From positions 3,809,895-3,873,894 of the forward strand of contig NZ_KB235930.1 of assembly GCF_000332295.1 (NCBI RefSeq): a DNA stretch of 64,000 nt, written 5' to 3'. The position numbers and the translations under genes were made by a program. Shown here piece by piece: positions 9,203 to 17,023 of this stretch. Source of the DNA: Fortiea contorta PCC 7126 (GTDB lineage: Bacteria > Cyanobacteriota > Cyanobacteriia > Cyanobacteriales > Nostocaceae). Position 1 is the stretch's first letter. Each line of letters begins with the position of its first letter. The notes below the pieces were generated by a model. That model made no database searches. It saw nothing but the letters and a program-made list of their open reading frames with translations, and was not told the origin of the DNA.

Positions 9203-10318
9203 ATGTTAAGCCACAACTTAAACCTAGTTACTACTACAAATAATCACAATAACGTCGAATCTTTAGCACAGCAATGGGCTAAAAAGTATGTACAAAATCT
9301 TCAAATTGAGCAGGGTAATGAGACAATTTCTAATAATATGAATTTGTTCCAGGTTGCGTCCCCACAGGGGCGTCAAAAAACGGCTCAAAAAATTATGGAA
9401 TCTTTACGGAGCGTCAGTGCTAAATCTTGGCATAAAACGGAAGCGCTGCTATCAGCAGAAATCAAAAAGCATGGTATGGATCATGACATCATTAATCCCT
9501 GGGAAATTGCTGCAGATTCCTTTAAAATTTACCAAAAAACTTTAGATATTTATACACAACAAGCAGTATCGCCACTCATTTTTGAAGCTATAAAACTAGC
9601 TGAATTAGGTAATTCAGTTGATGAACAAGCTCTACAATTTTATAATGATGCACAGGTAATTCCTAGCCAGTTGACTACAGTAATTGGCAAAGAGATCGGC
9701 GCAATCAGAAACAAATATACAAGTGTTGATGCCAGAGTTATTGGATTTGTGAGTATGCAGTTTCATTATACTAGCCAAATGCTCATAGAATTACTTGAAC
9801 CAATAGAGCGATCGCTAATTAGTGCATACTTTAAAGTTATAGACGATCATCTTTATATGCCGTTGCAACGTGCGTATAAAGCAGCTGCTCAACATAGTTA
9901 TCATTCTCCAGTTCTAACCGCAATTCATCAGCTATTACCAGCCAGTACACAAATTGCTCAAAATATTTGCCAAAGGATTATCGAAACTTATCCTCATTAT
10001 CAATCAATGTCTGGTGCTTTGAGTTCTCCAATGGTGAAAATTTCTACAATTCGGGATGTAGAAATGTTTCAAGTATACCTGTGGGTATCTGCTTTAGAAG
10101 GAAATATCACCGCCATTCAACAAGAGTTATTTCCTTTGTGTGTCATGCTCTATCCCAAATTAAAAGTACATTGGGAATTAATACGCCAAATGCTGTATTT
10201 CCTGAGAAAGGAAATCCAAACTCGCCTAACGTCTCAACAAGCTGATACACTCATGCCATATTTTCAGGTATTGTGGCAAATATTTTCCCCAGAAGTATTT
10301 ACTGAACTAGGATTATAG
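9203..10318 (+). CDS. Hypothetical helical protein, unknown family
   Basis: A 371-residue protein that I do not recognise. It is rich in predicted alpha helix and Gln, has no signal peptide, and carries only weak hydrophobic stretches, so it looks cytoplasmic. The first 60 residues are Asn/Thr-rich and probably flexible. It has its own strong terminator, so it is not in one simple transcript with the GTPase module downstream, although all genes from here to 13460 face the same way. The ATG is well placed and codon use resembles its neighbours. Confidence 0.65.
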   Translation: MLSHNLNLVTTTNNHNNVESLAQQWAKKYVQNLQIEQGNETISNNMNLFQVASPQGRQKTAQKIMESLRSVSAKSWHKTEALLSAEIKKHGMDHDIINPWEIAADSFKIYQKTLDIYTQQAVSPLIFEAIKLAELGNSVDEQALQFYNDAQVIPSQLTTVIGKEIGAIRNKYTSVDARVIGFVSMQFHYTSQMLIELLEPIERSLISAYFKVIDDHLYMPLQRAYKAAAQHSYHSPVLTAIHQLLPASTQIAQNICQRIIETYPHYQSMSGALSSPMVKISTIRDVEMFQVYLWVSALEGNITAIQQELFPLCVMLYPKLKVHWELIRQMLYFLRKEIQTRLTSQQADTLMPYFQVLWQIFSPEVFTELGL

Positions 10319-10348
10319 GAAATTATTTCTAGGAAATATTATGTTTTC

Positions 10349-10388
10349 AAAGCTGGATGCAGAAAATAATTTTCTGCATCCAGCTTTT
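10349..10388 (+). terminator. Strong intrinsic terminator
   Basis: A perfect 19-bp inverted repeat (AAAGCTGGATGCAGAAAAT, one centre base, then its complement) that ends in a short T run, 30 bp after the stop of the 371-residue gene. It is nearly a continuous palindrome, so it also resembles a cruciform-forming site. Confidence 0.8.
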
Positions 10389-10756
10389 GATAGCTAAGAC
10401 TAATTGATGATTATATTTTTGATGAGTAACATATCTTTTGGTTGTAGAGACGTTTCGTTGCAAAGTCTCTAATTTACTTAACATGAAATACTACAAAAAA
10501 TAGTATTTTTAACAATATGTAAATTACTAAAATCTTTAAAATATTACTTACGAATATTTACTGACAGTAATATAAAGAAATAATAAACTAAATTAGTGAT
10601 TATTCGGTTTAATATCAATATTTTTATCACCATAATTGAATCAATCAGATGAGTGAAAACAATCTGTGAATTATTGCATCTACAGTTTTAAATAATTGAA
10701 TTGATGTGAATTCCAGTTTGTTGCACATGTAAAATTTGCGAAAAAGCGGACAAATT
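10389..10756. other. AT-rich leader of the V4R/Roadblock/GTPase cluster
   Basis: No gene is supported here; a minus-strand frame at 10645-10863 is a shadow of the next gene. The stretch is about 70-75 percent A+T and should hold the promoter of the V4R-like gene. No clear operator was recognised. Confidence 0.5.
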
Positions 10757-11227
10757 ATGCCAAATGTACTGCGGAAAGAACTAGGCGATTTTAATAGTAT
10801 AGCCTGCTTTAAAGCTGCGATCGTCGGAATGGAAGAAGCCCTAGGAGAGAAAGCTGCAGCCATCGCTATGATTTCAGCAGGTCGGCTCAGGGGTAAAAAA
10901 TTAGCTGAGGAATTGGGTTTAATAAAAACATCACTTTCTTTAGAAGATATAGCCTATAAATTAGGGTTAGCTTTGGGTAAAGAAGGTACAAGGTTATGCA
11001 TTATTGAAAAAATTGTCAATGAAGATAGCGTGATCAAAGTCTATACTTCCGAAACTGTCTGTTCTGCGGATGAACCACCTGATTCAACCCGTAAATGTAC
11101 TTTTACAATGGGTGCGATTTGGGGAGCTATAGAACAAATTTTTAATAAACGCATGAAAGGAGAACATACCGAATCTGTTCTGCGGGGCGGGACTCATGAC
11201 GTATTTGAATTTACTGTTTTAGAATAA
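10757..11227 (+). CDS. V4R-like small sensor-domain protein (tentative)
   Basis: 156 residues from ATG 10757, preferred over an upstream TTG at 10736. The middle (KLGLALGKEGTRLCIIEKIV) and the end (Cys in SETVCSADEP, then GGTHDVFEFTVLE) resemble the V4R / hydrocarbon-binding fold, which ends in a strand with a Cys-rich ligand patch. The assignment is weak. The N-terminal half (FKAAIVGMEEALGEKAAAIAM) is helical. It is the first of four collinear genes with a Roadblock protein, a small GTPase and a PATAN protein, so a sensory input role is a reasonable guess. No membrane segments. Confidence 0.6.
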   Translation: MPNVLRKELGDFNSIACFKAAIVGMEEALGEKAAAIAMISAGRLRGKKLAEELGLIKTSLSLEDIAYKLGLALGKEGTRLCIIEKIVNEDSVIKVYTSETVCSADEPPDSTRKCTFTMGAIWGAIEQIFNKRMKGEHTESVLRGGTHDVFEFTVLE

Positions 11228-11318
11228 GGCCCGCATTCATCAAATACAAATTAATGATTGGGGATAATCTGAAATCCCTAATTACCATGCTGTTGAATTA
11301 AAACATTAGAAAATTGAA

Positions 11319-11690
11319 ATGGCAATCAATACAGAAAAGCTTGGCTTTATCTTGCAAACATTTGTGACAGACACTAACGATATTCAAGGTGTAGCACTTG
11401 TGACTGCTGATGGTCTACCTTTAGCAACCAGCTTACCTAACGGGATGGATGAAGAACGGGTATCAGCAATGTCTGCGGCGATACTTTCTTTGGGGGAACG
11501 TATTTGTTTGGAGTTAGCTAGAGGGACTATTGAACGCATCTTCGTTGAGGGAAAAAAAGGTTTTGGAATTCTAACTGGTAGCGGTGAAGATGCTATATTG
11601 CTGGTTTTAGCTAGTGAGACAGCTAAACAGGGAGTATTAATGCTAGAAATTAAACGCCTTCTCGCCGAACTCAAACTAATTTTGATGTAA
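11319..11690 (+). CDS. Roadblock/LC7 domain protein (MglB/CvnB-like)
   Basis: 123 residues covering one Roadblock/LC7 domain: an initial helix (LGFILQTFVTDTNDIQG), a strand VALVTADGLPLATSL, a long helix ERVSAMSAAILSLGERICLEL, and strands around IERIFVEGKKGFGIL and DAILLVLAS. Such dimers regulate partner small GTPases, as MglB does for MglA and CvnB for CvnD. The gene lies 91 bp after the V4R-like gene and 140 bp before the GTPase gene, on the same strand. Confidence 0.85.
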   Translation: MAINTEKLGFILQTFVTDTNDIQGVALVTADGLPLATSLPNGMDEERVSAMSAAILSLGERICLELARGTIERIFVEGKKGFGILTGSGEDAILLVLASETAKQGVLMLEIKRLLAELKLILM

Positions 11691-11830
11691 TTGCTAATTT
11701 TATGGCAATTCAATTTCAAAAATAACTTTTTTAAAAGTTCCCTAATAAATATTTGCTCCTCACGGGAACTTTTAAACAAACAATAAAAGATTGGCAAACA
11801 CATTGTAGTTGTTGATAACTAAGAAAAAAT

Positions 11831-12370
11831 ATGGAATATATGTGTTTGGTTGTGACAGGAACAGTAGGTGCCGGTAAAACTACTTTTATTCGTTCCGTTA
11901 GCGAAATTGAAGTAGTAGATACAGATGTGCGCCCAACTGATGAAACCGCACATTTAAAGAACAGTACTACTGTTGGTTTTGACTTTGGTCGGCTGCAATT
12001 TGACCCTGAGATGGCGCTGCATCTCTACGGTACACCGGGACAGTCTCGCTTCGATTTTATGTGGGATATTTTAATTCGCAAAGCTCACGCTTATATATTA
12101 CTGGTAGCAGCCCATCGACCTCAAGAATTCCGTCAAGCGCGACAAATTTTAAGCTTTATGAACCAAAGGGCTAATATTCCCATGATTATTGGTCTCACTC
12201 ATACCGATGATCCAGAAGCTTGGAGTGAAGAAGATGTGTTTGTCGCCTTGGGATATGTGGATGAAAATAAGCGACCTCCAATCCTGAAAGTGAATCCCAC
12301 AAAAAAAGAATCTGTAGCTCAGGCGGTGATTTATCTAGTAGAACATTTAATGGCAACCTGTGTAGTTTAA
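11831..12370 (+). CDS. Small Ras-like GTPase, CvnD/MglA-related
   Basis: 179 residues. The P-loop is GTVGAGKTT (10-18). Switch I/II region TTVGFDFGRLQ and LYGTPGQSRFDFMW carries TPGQ at 68-71 where Ras has TAGQ, typical of the CvnD/Arf-like bacterial group. The base-specificity motif NKxD is replaced by THTD (123-126), so guanine recognition is atypical. It is next to a Roadblock protein that may act as its GTPase-activating partner. In Streptomyces conservons and Myxococcus MglAB, related pairs control development or polarity. The cell process here is unknown. Confidence 0.87.
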   Translation: MEYMCLVVTGTVGAGKTTFIRSVSEIEVVDTDVRPTDETAHLKNSTTVGFDFGRLQFDPEMALHLYGTPGQSRFDFMWDILIRKAHAYILLVAAHRPQEFRQARQILSFMNQRANIPMIIGLTHTDDPEAWSEEDVFVALGYVDENKRPPILKVNPTKKESVAQAVIYLVEHLMATCVV

Positions 12371-12575
12371 TATACGGTATTAATACTTAATTTTAAATTA
12401 TTTTTACAAATAATTAGTATGAATTCTATCCGGGTTTTACACAATTTTACACAACGCACTTTACAATAATTATTATAATTCTGACACTATATCAAAAGAG
12501 ATAATCTAAGTAGATATTAGGTCAATTTCCGCATATAAAGTTCATTGTAATTTATAGAAATTAAATCAGGAAGTT

Positions 12576-13460
12576 ATGGCTATTACTGGTAATTTTGCAG
12601 ATTTTTCTTTGCCAGAACTACTTCAGTTTTTAGATCAAGGAAAAAAAACAGGAGTACTTTACATTGAGTTTGTTTCAGCAGAATCTCAAGATAATAAAAA
12701 ACAAACATATTATGTCTGGTTGCATCAAGGTCGTATAATCGCTGCGTCTGACCGCTTAGATCAAAAAGGCTTAACATCACTGATTGTTCAACGGGGATGG
12801 ATTAGCGAACGTGTCATTTCTAGGGTTGTACAAACTTCCTCTGGTTCTATTATTACTCCATTAGGTTTATTCTTAAAATCTCAGGGAATGCTGCAATCTG
12901 AACACTTAAAAATGTTATTTAATAGTCAAGTATTGCGTCCAATTTGTACATTATTTCAAGTTAAAAATGGCGTGTTTAAGTTTGATCCTGTCTCAACTTT
13001 ACTCTTACCTTTATCAGAAATGACAGGTTTGAGTATGTCAGGAACTGAACTCATACTTATGGGTTTGCGAAATATGAAAGACTGGAAAATTTTTGCAAAT
13101 AAACTACCAAAACCAAGTTCGGCGTTATCAAGTTTACTTGTGAAAAAGCCTCAAATACAGTTGAACGCTCAAGAGTGGCAAGTGTGGGAGTTTGTCAACG
13201 GTAATATGTCTTTACAAGATATTGGTCGCCACCTTAAACTGTCTGTAGAGATTGTACAACAAATTGCCTTTAGATTGATTATTGTCGGTTTAGCTGAGGA
13301 AACTATGATGATGACGGCTACTCTTCCCCAAATTACTATGGAAGATTCTCAGAGTATAAACACACCATCATCAGTGACTGATTCTGTTAGCAAGAAGCCG
13401 ACGATTAGTAATTCACTCCTGAAAAGTTTAGTGAGTTTTCTCCAGACTAAAGCCAGTTAG
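12576..13460 (+). CDS. PATAN (DUF4388) domain protein
   Basis: 294 residues. The N-terminal block ITGNFADFSLPELLQFLDQG, KTGVLYIEF and YYVWLHQGRIIAASD is the DUF4388/PATAN domain found in PatA and in chemotaxis-like response regulators of cyanobacteria and Myxococcus. The middle (about 90-150) resembles the helical extension of these proteins. Residues 200-245 (WQVWEFVNGNMSLQDIGRHL...) resemble a winged-helix-like unit. There is no receiver domain, so it is an adaptor rather than a response regulator. It closes the V4R/Roadblock/GTPase gene row. Confidence 0.85.
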   Translation: MAITGNFADFSLPELLQFLDQGKKTGVLYIEFVSAESQDNKKQTYYVWLHQGRIIAASDRLDQKGLTSLIVQRGWISERVISRVVQTSSGSIITPLGLFLKSQGMLQSEHLKMLFNSQVLRPICTLFQVKNGVFKFDPVSTLLLPLSEMTGLSMSGTELILMGLRNMKDWKIFANKLPKPSSALSSLLVKKPQIQLNAQEWQVWEFVNGNMSLQDIGRHLKLSVEIVQQIAFRLIIVGLAEETMMMTATLPQITMEDSQSINTPSSVTDSVSKKPTISNSLLKSLVSFLQTKAS

Positions 13461-13472
13461 CTCTCTAATTTT

Positions 13473-13514
13473 GCTGCTGTGATCATCAAGCTAGATAATT
13501 AAATCAACAGCAGC
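13473..13514. terminator. Hairpin between convergent genes
   Basis: GCTGCTGT...GAT and ATC.ACAGCAGC pair imperfectly around an AT-rich loop between the convergent PATAN and deaminase genes. There is no long T run, so this is a weak call. Confidence 0.4.
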
Positions 13515-13524
13515 TTGAGCCATT

Positions 13525-13956
13525 TTAGATTTGTTTAAATAACTGTAAACATTCGGTTTTTAAAACTCCTTTGGTTACTTTGATATTTCTAAAAGATTTA
13601 GCGATTATTTCTTCACAAGATATATCAATTTGCGCTTGTTTAATGGCAATTAAATCTTGAATTGAAACAGCATATATAATTTCGGAAATACCAGCCCAAA
13701 CACAAGCAGTTGCACACATAGGGCAAGGTTCACCAGTTGTATATATACTATAACCTTGTAAAGAGGGGTTTTTTAGTTTGGCTGTTAAACTGCGAATGAC
13801 GTTGATTTCTGCGTGGGCGGATGGATCGCTGTCTTGATTGACGGTATTATGACCTACAGCCACAACTTCGTTATTTTTGACAATCACCGCACCATAGGGG
13901 GCGTTACCTTTTTTTGCTTCTAGCAGTGCTAGGCGCATAAAATGTTCTTGGTGCAT
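13525..13956 (-). CDS. Nucleoside deaminase (CMP/dCMP deaminase fold)
   Basis: 143 residues. The zinc site is complete: H48-A-E50 supplies the first ligand and catalytic glutamate, and P-C78-P-M-C81 supplies two cysteines. The GxYxTGEPCPMC context is closest to guanine deaminase / tRNA-adenosine deaminase-like cytosolic enzymes. At 143 residues it has the usual length for a single-domain member. Substrate (guanine, cytosine or tRNA adenosine) is not resolved. It is convergent with the PATAN gene and divergent from the channel gene. Confidence 0.85.
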   Translation of the reverse strand: MHQEHFMRLALLEAKKGNAPYGAVIVKNNEVVAVGHNTVNQDSDPSAHAEINVIRSLTAKLKNPSLQGYSIYTTGEPCPMCATACVWAGISEIIYAVSIQDLIAIKQAQIDISCEEIIAKSFRNIKVTKGVLKTECLQLFKQI

Positions 13957-14047
13957 ACCAGCGGAGGAATTGAGCAGGGTAAAGTTTAAGAATATCGTAT
14001 TGCAATTGCTATTGCTGCGAATTCGCTAAAATTAGCTGGACTCAATT

Positions 14048-14821
14048 ATGTTGCTGACTAGAGAAAAAGCTGAATTTTATCTCAAAGATTTAGAAACGCC
14101 TGTAGGTAGAGCAATTAATTTAACAATTGCGGGACTAGTGCTGTTGTCATCAGGAATTTTTGTAGCGGAAACTTATGAGATTCCTGAGTTATTTCGCTTA
14201 CAGTTGAATGTCATAGATACTGTGATTTTTGTAATTTTTGCGCTGGAATATATTCTGCGTCTGTGGAGTGCGGAGAATAAACTTAAGTATCTAGTCAGTT
14301 TTTATTCGATTATTGATTTAATGGCTATTTTGCCATTTTTTCTAGGAGCAGTGGATATCAGTTTTATTCGGTTGTTGCGCTGGTTCCGGATTTTAAAGTT
14401 AATTAGATTTATAGATAAAAAAAATTTATTTAGTAGTATCAGCACTGAAGATGGTGTGATATTTGTGCGGATATTATTTACTTTATTTGCGATTATTTTT
14501 GTCTATTCTGGTTTGATTTATCAGGTTGAACATCCAGTTAATCCTCAAGGTTTCGCTACTTTTTTGGATGCATTGTATTTCTCTATTGTGACGATGACAA
14601 CTGTGGGATTTGGTGATGTGACTCCGATTTCGGAATTGGGTCGCGGATTAACGGTGTTAATGATTTTAACTGGGATTGCGCTAATTCCTTGGCAAGTAGG
14701 GGATTTAATTAAGCGATTGGTGAAAACTGTTAATCAGGTGGAAACGATTTGTTCTGGTTGTGGATTGGCTTTTCATGATGCGGATGCGGGATTTTGTAAG
14801 CGATGTGGAACTAAGTTATAG
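14048..14821 (+). CDS. Voltage-gated potassium channel (Kv-type ion transporter) with C-terminal zinc ribbon
   Basis: 257 residues. Six membrane segments can be traced. S4 carries regularly spaced arginines (FIRLLRWFRILKLIRFI). The pore loop has the K+ selectivity filter TTVGFGDVTP, and S6 follows. The soluble end has C-SG-C ... C-KR-C (CSGCGLAFHDADAGFCKRCG), a rubredoxin-like zinc ribbon that could act as a metal- or redox-sensitive gate; that is inference. The gene ends 6 bp from the convergent dnaG stop. Confidence 0.9.
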   Translation: MLLTREKAEFYLKDLETPVGRAINLTIAGLVLLSSGIFVAETYEIPELFRLQLNVIDTVIFVIFALEYILRLWSAENKLKYLVSFYSIIDLMAILPFFLGAVDISFIRLLRWFRILKLIRFIDKKNLFSSISTEDGVIFVRILFTLFAIIFVYSGLIYQVEHPVNPQGFATFLDALYFSIVTMTTVGFGDVTPISELGRGLTVLMILTGIALIPWQVGDLIKRLVKTVNQVETICSGCGLAFHDADAGFCKRCGTKL

Positions 14822-14826
14822 CTGTA

Positions 14827-16743
14827 TTAAATTAAGTCTGTAATTGTAAATTGTCGTTCTCTTTCTAATTCTTGCAGCCGCAATTTTTCTGCATAAAAAG
14901 CCTGATAATATGATTGCCATTGCTCTGGCTGTGTGTCTGGATCAGTTTGTTCCCATAGTTCTAAAAAGTGGCGATAGCGCTTTTCTCGTAATACTCTTTC
15001 CATACAAGCGATCGCTGTTTTAATTCCTTTAGGAGTACGCACCATATCATCTTTTTGGCTTTTTTCACTAAGATGAAATAAATGGGAGATTAATTCTACT
15101 TCTTCCGGAAAATCTAAGTATCGATCTTGCATGTGGGAAACTAGGTTTGTGGCTATTGTGGCTGGGATTTCCAGAATTTGTTGCCATAAAAAACGGTGAT
15201 GGGAAAGGCTAAATTGCAAGTCTCTCGCTTCTAGGGTGTCTAAAATATCTTGGCGTTGTTGGGGACAGTGGAGATAAATCTTTAATAATAAGGCTTCTGC
15301 TCGTTCCAACAGCCCGCGATCGCTTGTCGGAACTGCAGTTAGGGAAGGTTTTTGACCGTTTCTTTTCTGAGTTATCGGCTGGGAGTAGGTTGCTTTGGGT
15401 GCAATTTGCGTGAGGAGGTTTTCTACTCGCAGCGGGATTAATCTGGTATCTCCTAAACTGAGGATCTCTGCACAGTGGGAGATGTAATAATTGCGCGTGT
15501 CACTGTTAGCGATATTTTTCAGCAATTTGACTATTTGCTGCGTTACTTGCTGAAAATCTGTGGCTTCCCTTAAATCGCAGTCTTTGGTGATTTGCTGAAT
15601 TTGCCAATTTAACCACAAAGGTGCGTTGGCTAACAGTTGCTGATAATCTGCTGGTGTGTGCTGACGCAAGTATTCATCAGCATCTTTACCATCGGGGATG
15701 TTGAGTATCTTGAGTTGAATTTCCCCATTGTAGGCGAGGTTGGCGATTTGGGCGATCGCTCTGGTGGTAGCGTTTGTCCCTGCTTGATCGGCGTCAAAGT
15801 TGAGTACCAATTGTTTCGATTCAGTGTAACGCAATACTAACTTTACTTGTTCTACACTGAGGGCAGTACCCAGAGAAGCGACAGCATTATTCACACCAGC
15901 AGCATGGAGGGCGATCGCATCAAAATATCCTTCTACCACCACAGCTTGATCTAACTGAGAAATTCCACTTTTAGCTTGATCGAGAGCAAATAAAGTTTTA
16001 CCTTTACTAAATAGTTCCGTTTCTGGGGAATTGAGATATTTAGGCTGCTCATCACTCAAGGTTCTACCGCCAAAACCAATCACTCGTCCTTGGACATCGC
16101 GGATGGGAATCATTAAGCGATCGCGGAAGACATCATAATAACCGCCCCCTTCCTTGCGGGGTTTAATCAATCCGGCTTGCTCAACTAAAGACGCGGGATA
16201 ATTTTTATTGTCCACCAAATAGCGCGATAGAGTCTCCCAACCTGTAGGGGCGTAACCTAAACCAAATTGCTGGATAGTGGCTGGTGTGAGTTGGCGATCG
16301 CTTTGCAGATATTGTAATGCTTTATGTCCTTGGGATTGTTTCAAGACATGTTGATAAAAGTGAGCAGTGGTGGCGAGGATTTCATATAATTGCTCACGCA
16401 ACGACAACTGACGCTGGAGTTCTTGTCTTTGTTCAGGTTCCAAGGTTTGTATAGGGACTTGGTAACGCCGCGCTAACTCCAACACCACATCAGCAAATGA
16501 ACGCTTCCCGACTTCCATGACAAACTTAATCGCATTTCCCCCAGCTTCACAACCAAAGCAATGGTACATTTGCTTAGTTTGGCTGACAGTAAAACTGGGA
16601 GATTTCTCATCATGGAAAGGACACAAACCGACAAAATCCTTACCCCGCTTGCGTAAAACTACATATTCCGAGACGATATCAACAATATCAGCCCGGTGTC
16701 TAATTTCCTCAATCGTATCTGGGTGTAAGCGGGGAATTTGCAT
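14827..16743 (-). CDS. dnaG: DNA primase DnaG
   Basis: 638 residues of normal length. The N-terminal CHC2 zinc finger is C-PF-H...C-FG-C (CPFHDEKSPSF, YHCFGC) near residues 41-66. The Toprim catalytic core is visible in VVVEGYFDAIALHAAG and LVLNFDADQAGTNA, and RNA polymerase-like core motifs are in FRDRLMIPIRDVQGRVIGFG. The C-terminal helicase-interaction domain is divergent, as in other cyanobacteria. It makes RNA primers for lagging-strand replication. Start ATG at 16743. Confidence 0.96.
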   Translation of the reverse strand: MQIPRLHPDTIEEIRHRADIVDIVSEYVVLRKRGKDFVGLCPFHDEKSPSFTVSQTKQMYHCFGCEAGGNAIKFVMEVGKRSFADVVLELARRYQVPIQTLEPEQRQELQRQLSLREQLYEILATTAHFYQHVLKQSQGHKALQYLQSDRQLTPATIQQFGLGYAPTGWETLSRYLVDNKNYPASLVEQAGLIKPRKEGGGYYDVFRDRLMIPIRDVQGRVIGFGGRTLSDEQPKYLNSPETELFSKGKTLFALDQAKSGISQLDQAVVVEGYFDAIALHAAGVNNAVASLGTALSVEQVKLVLRYTESKQLVLNFDADQAGTNATTRAIAQIANLAYNGEIQLKILNIPDGKDADEYLRQHTPADYQQLLANAPLWLNWQIQQITKDCDLREATDFQQVTQQIVKLLKNIANSDTRNYYISHCAEILSLGDTRLIPLRVENLLTQIAPKATYSQPITQKRNGQKPSLTAVPTSDRGLLERAEALLLKIYLHCPQQRQDILDTLEARDLQFSLSHHRFLWQQILEIPATIATNLVSHMQDRYLDFPEEVELISHLFHLSEKSQKDDMVRTPKGIKTAIACMERVLREKRYRHFLELWEQTDPDTQPEQWQSYYQAFYAEKLRLQELERERQFTITDLI

Positions 16744-16896
16744 CGTTGTTTTTTTTAATTGGGAACAGGAAACAGGGAACAGAGTAGGTTTTGAACGAGA
16801 ATTTAGAACTTACAAACAACGCTCAAAGAACGTTCGTCTTTGGAGACAGGGCCCCAATCCCATACTTCGCCATACTTCGGCTTCGCTCAGTACAAG

Positions 16897-16947
16897 TCTC
16901 CCCATCTCCCCATCTCCCCATCCCCCCATCGCCCCATCTCCCCATCT
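16897..16947. repeat. C-rich octamer repeat (CCCCATCT)
   Basis: About six imperfect CCCCATCT/CCCCATCC units between the divergent dnaG and amidase genes. Same family as the arrays at 4.9, 24.4, 24.7, 50.7 and 56 kb. Open frames through it are artefacts. Confidence 0.85.
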
Positions 16948-17023
16948 ATTATATTCTTGTTGCAAGCACAGAAATGATGTATACAATTGCTTACACTGAA
17001 CCTTGCCAAAGGAAATACTGAAG

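Noticed and set aside
9354-10245. Shadow frames inside the 371-residue gene
   Set aside because: They overlap the long, well-formed frame and have no independent support.
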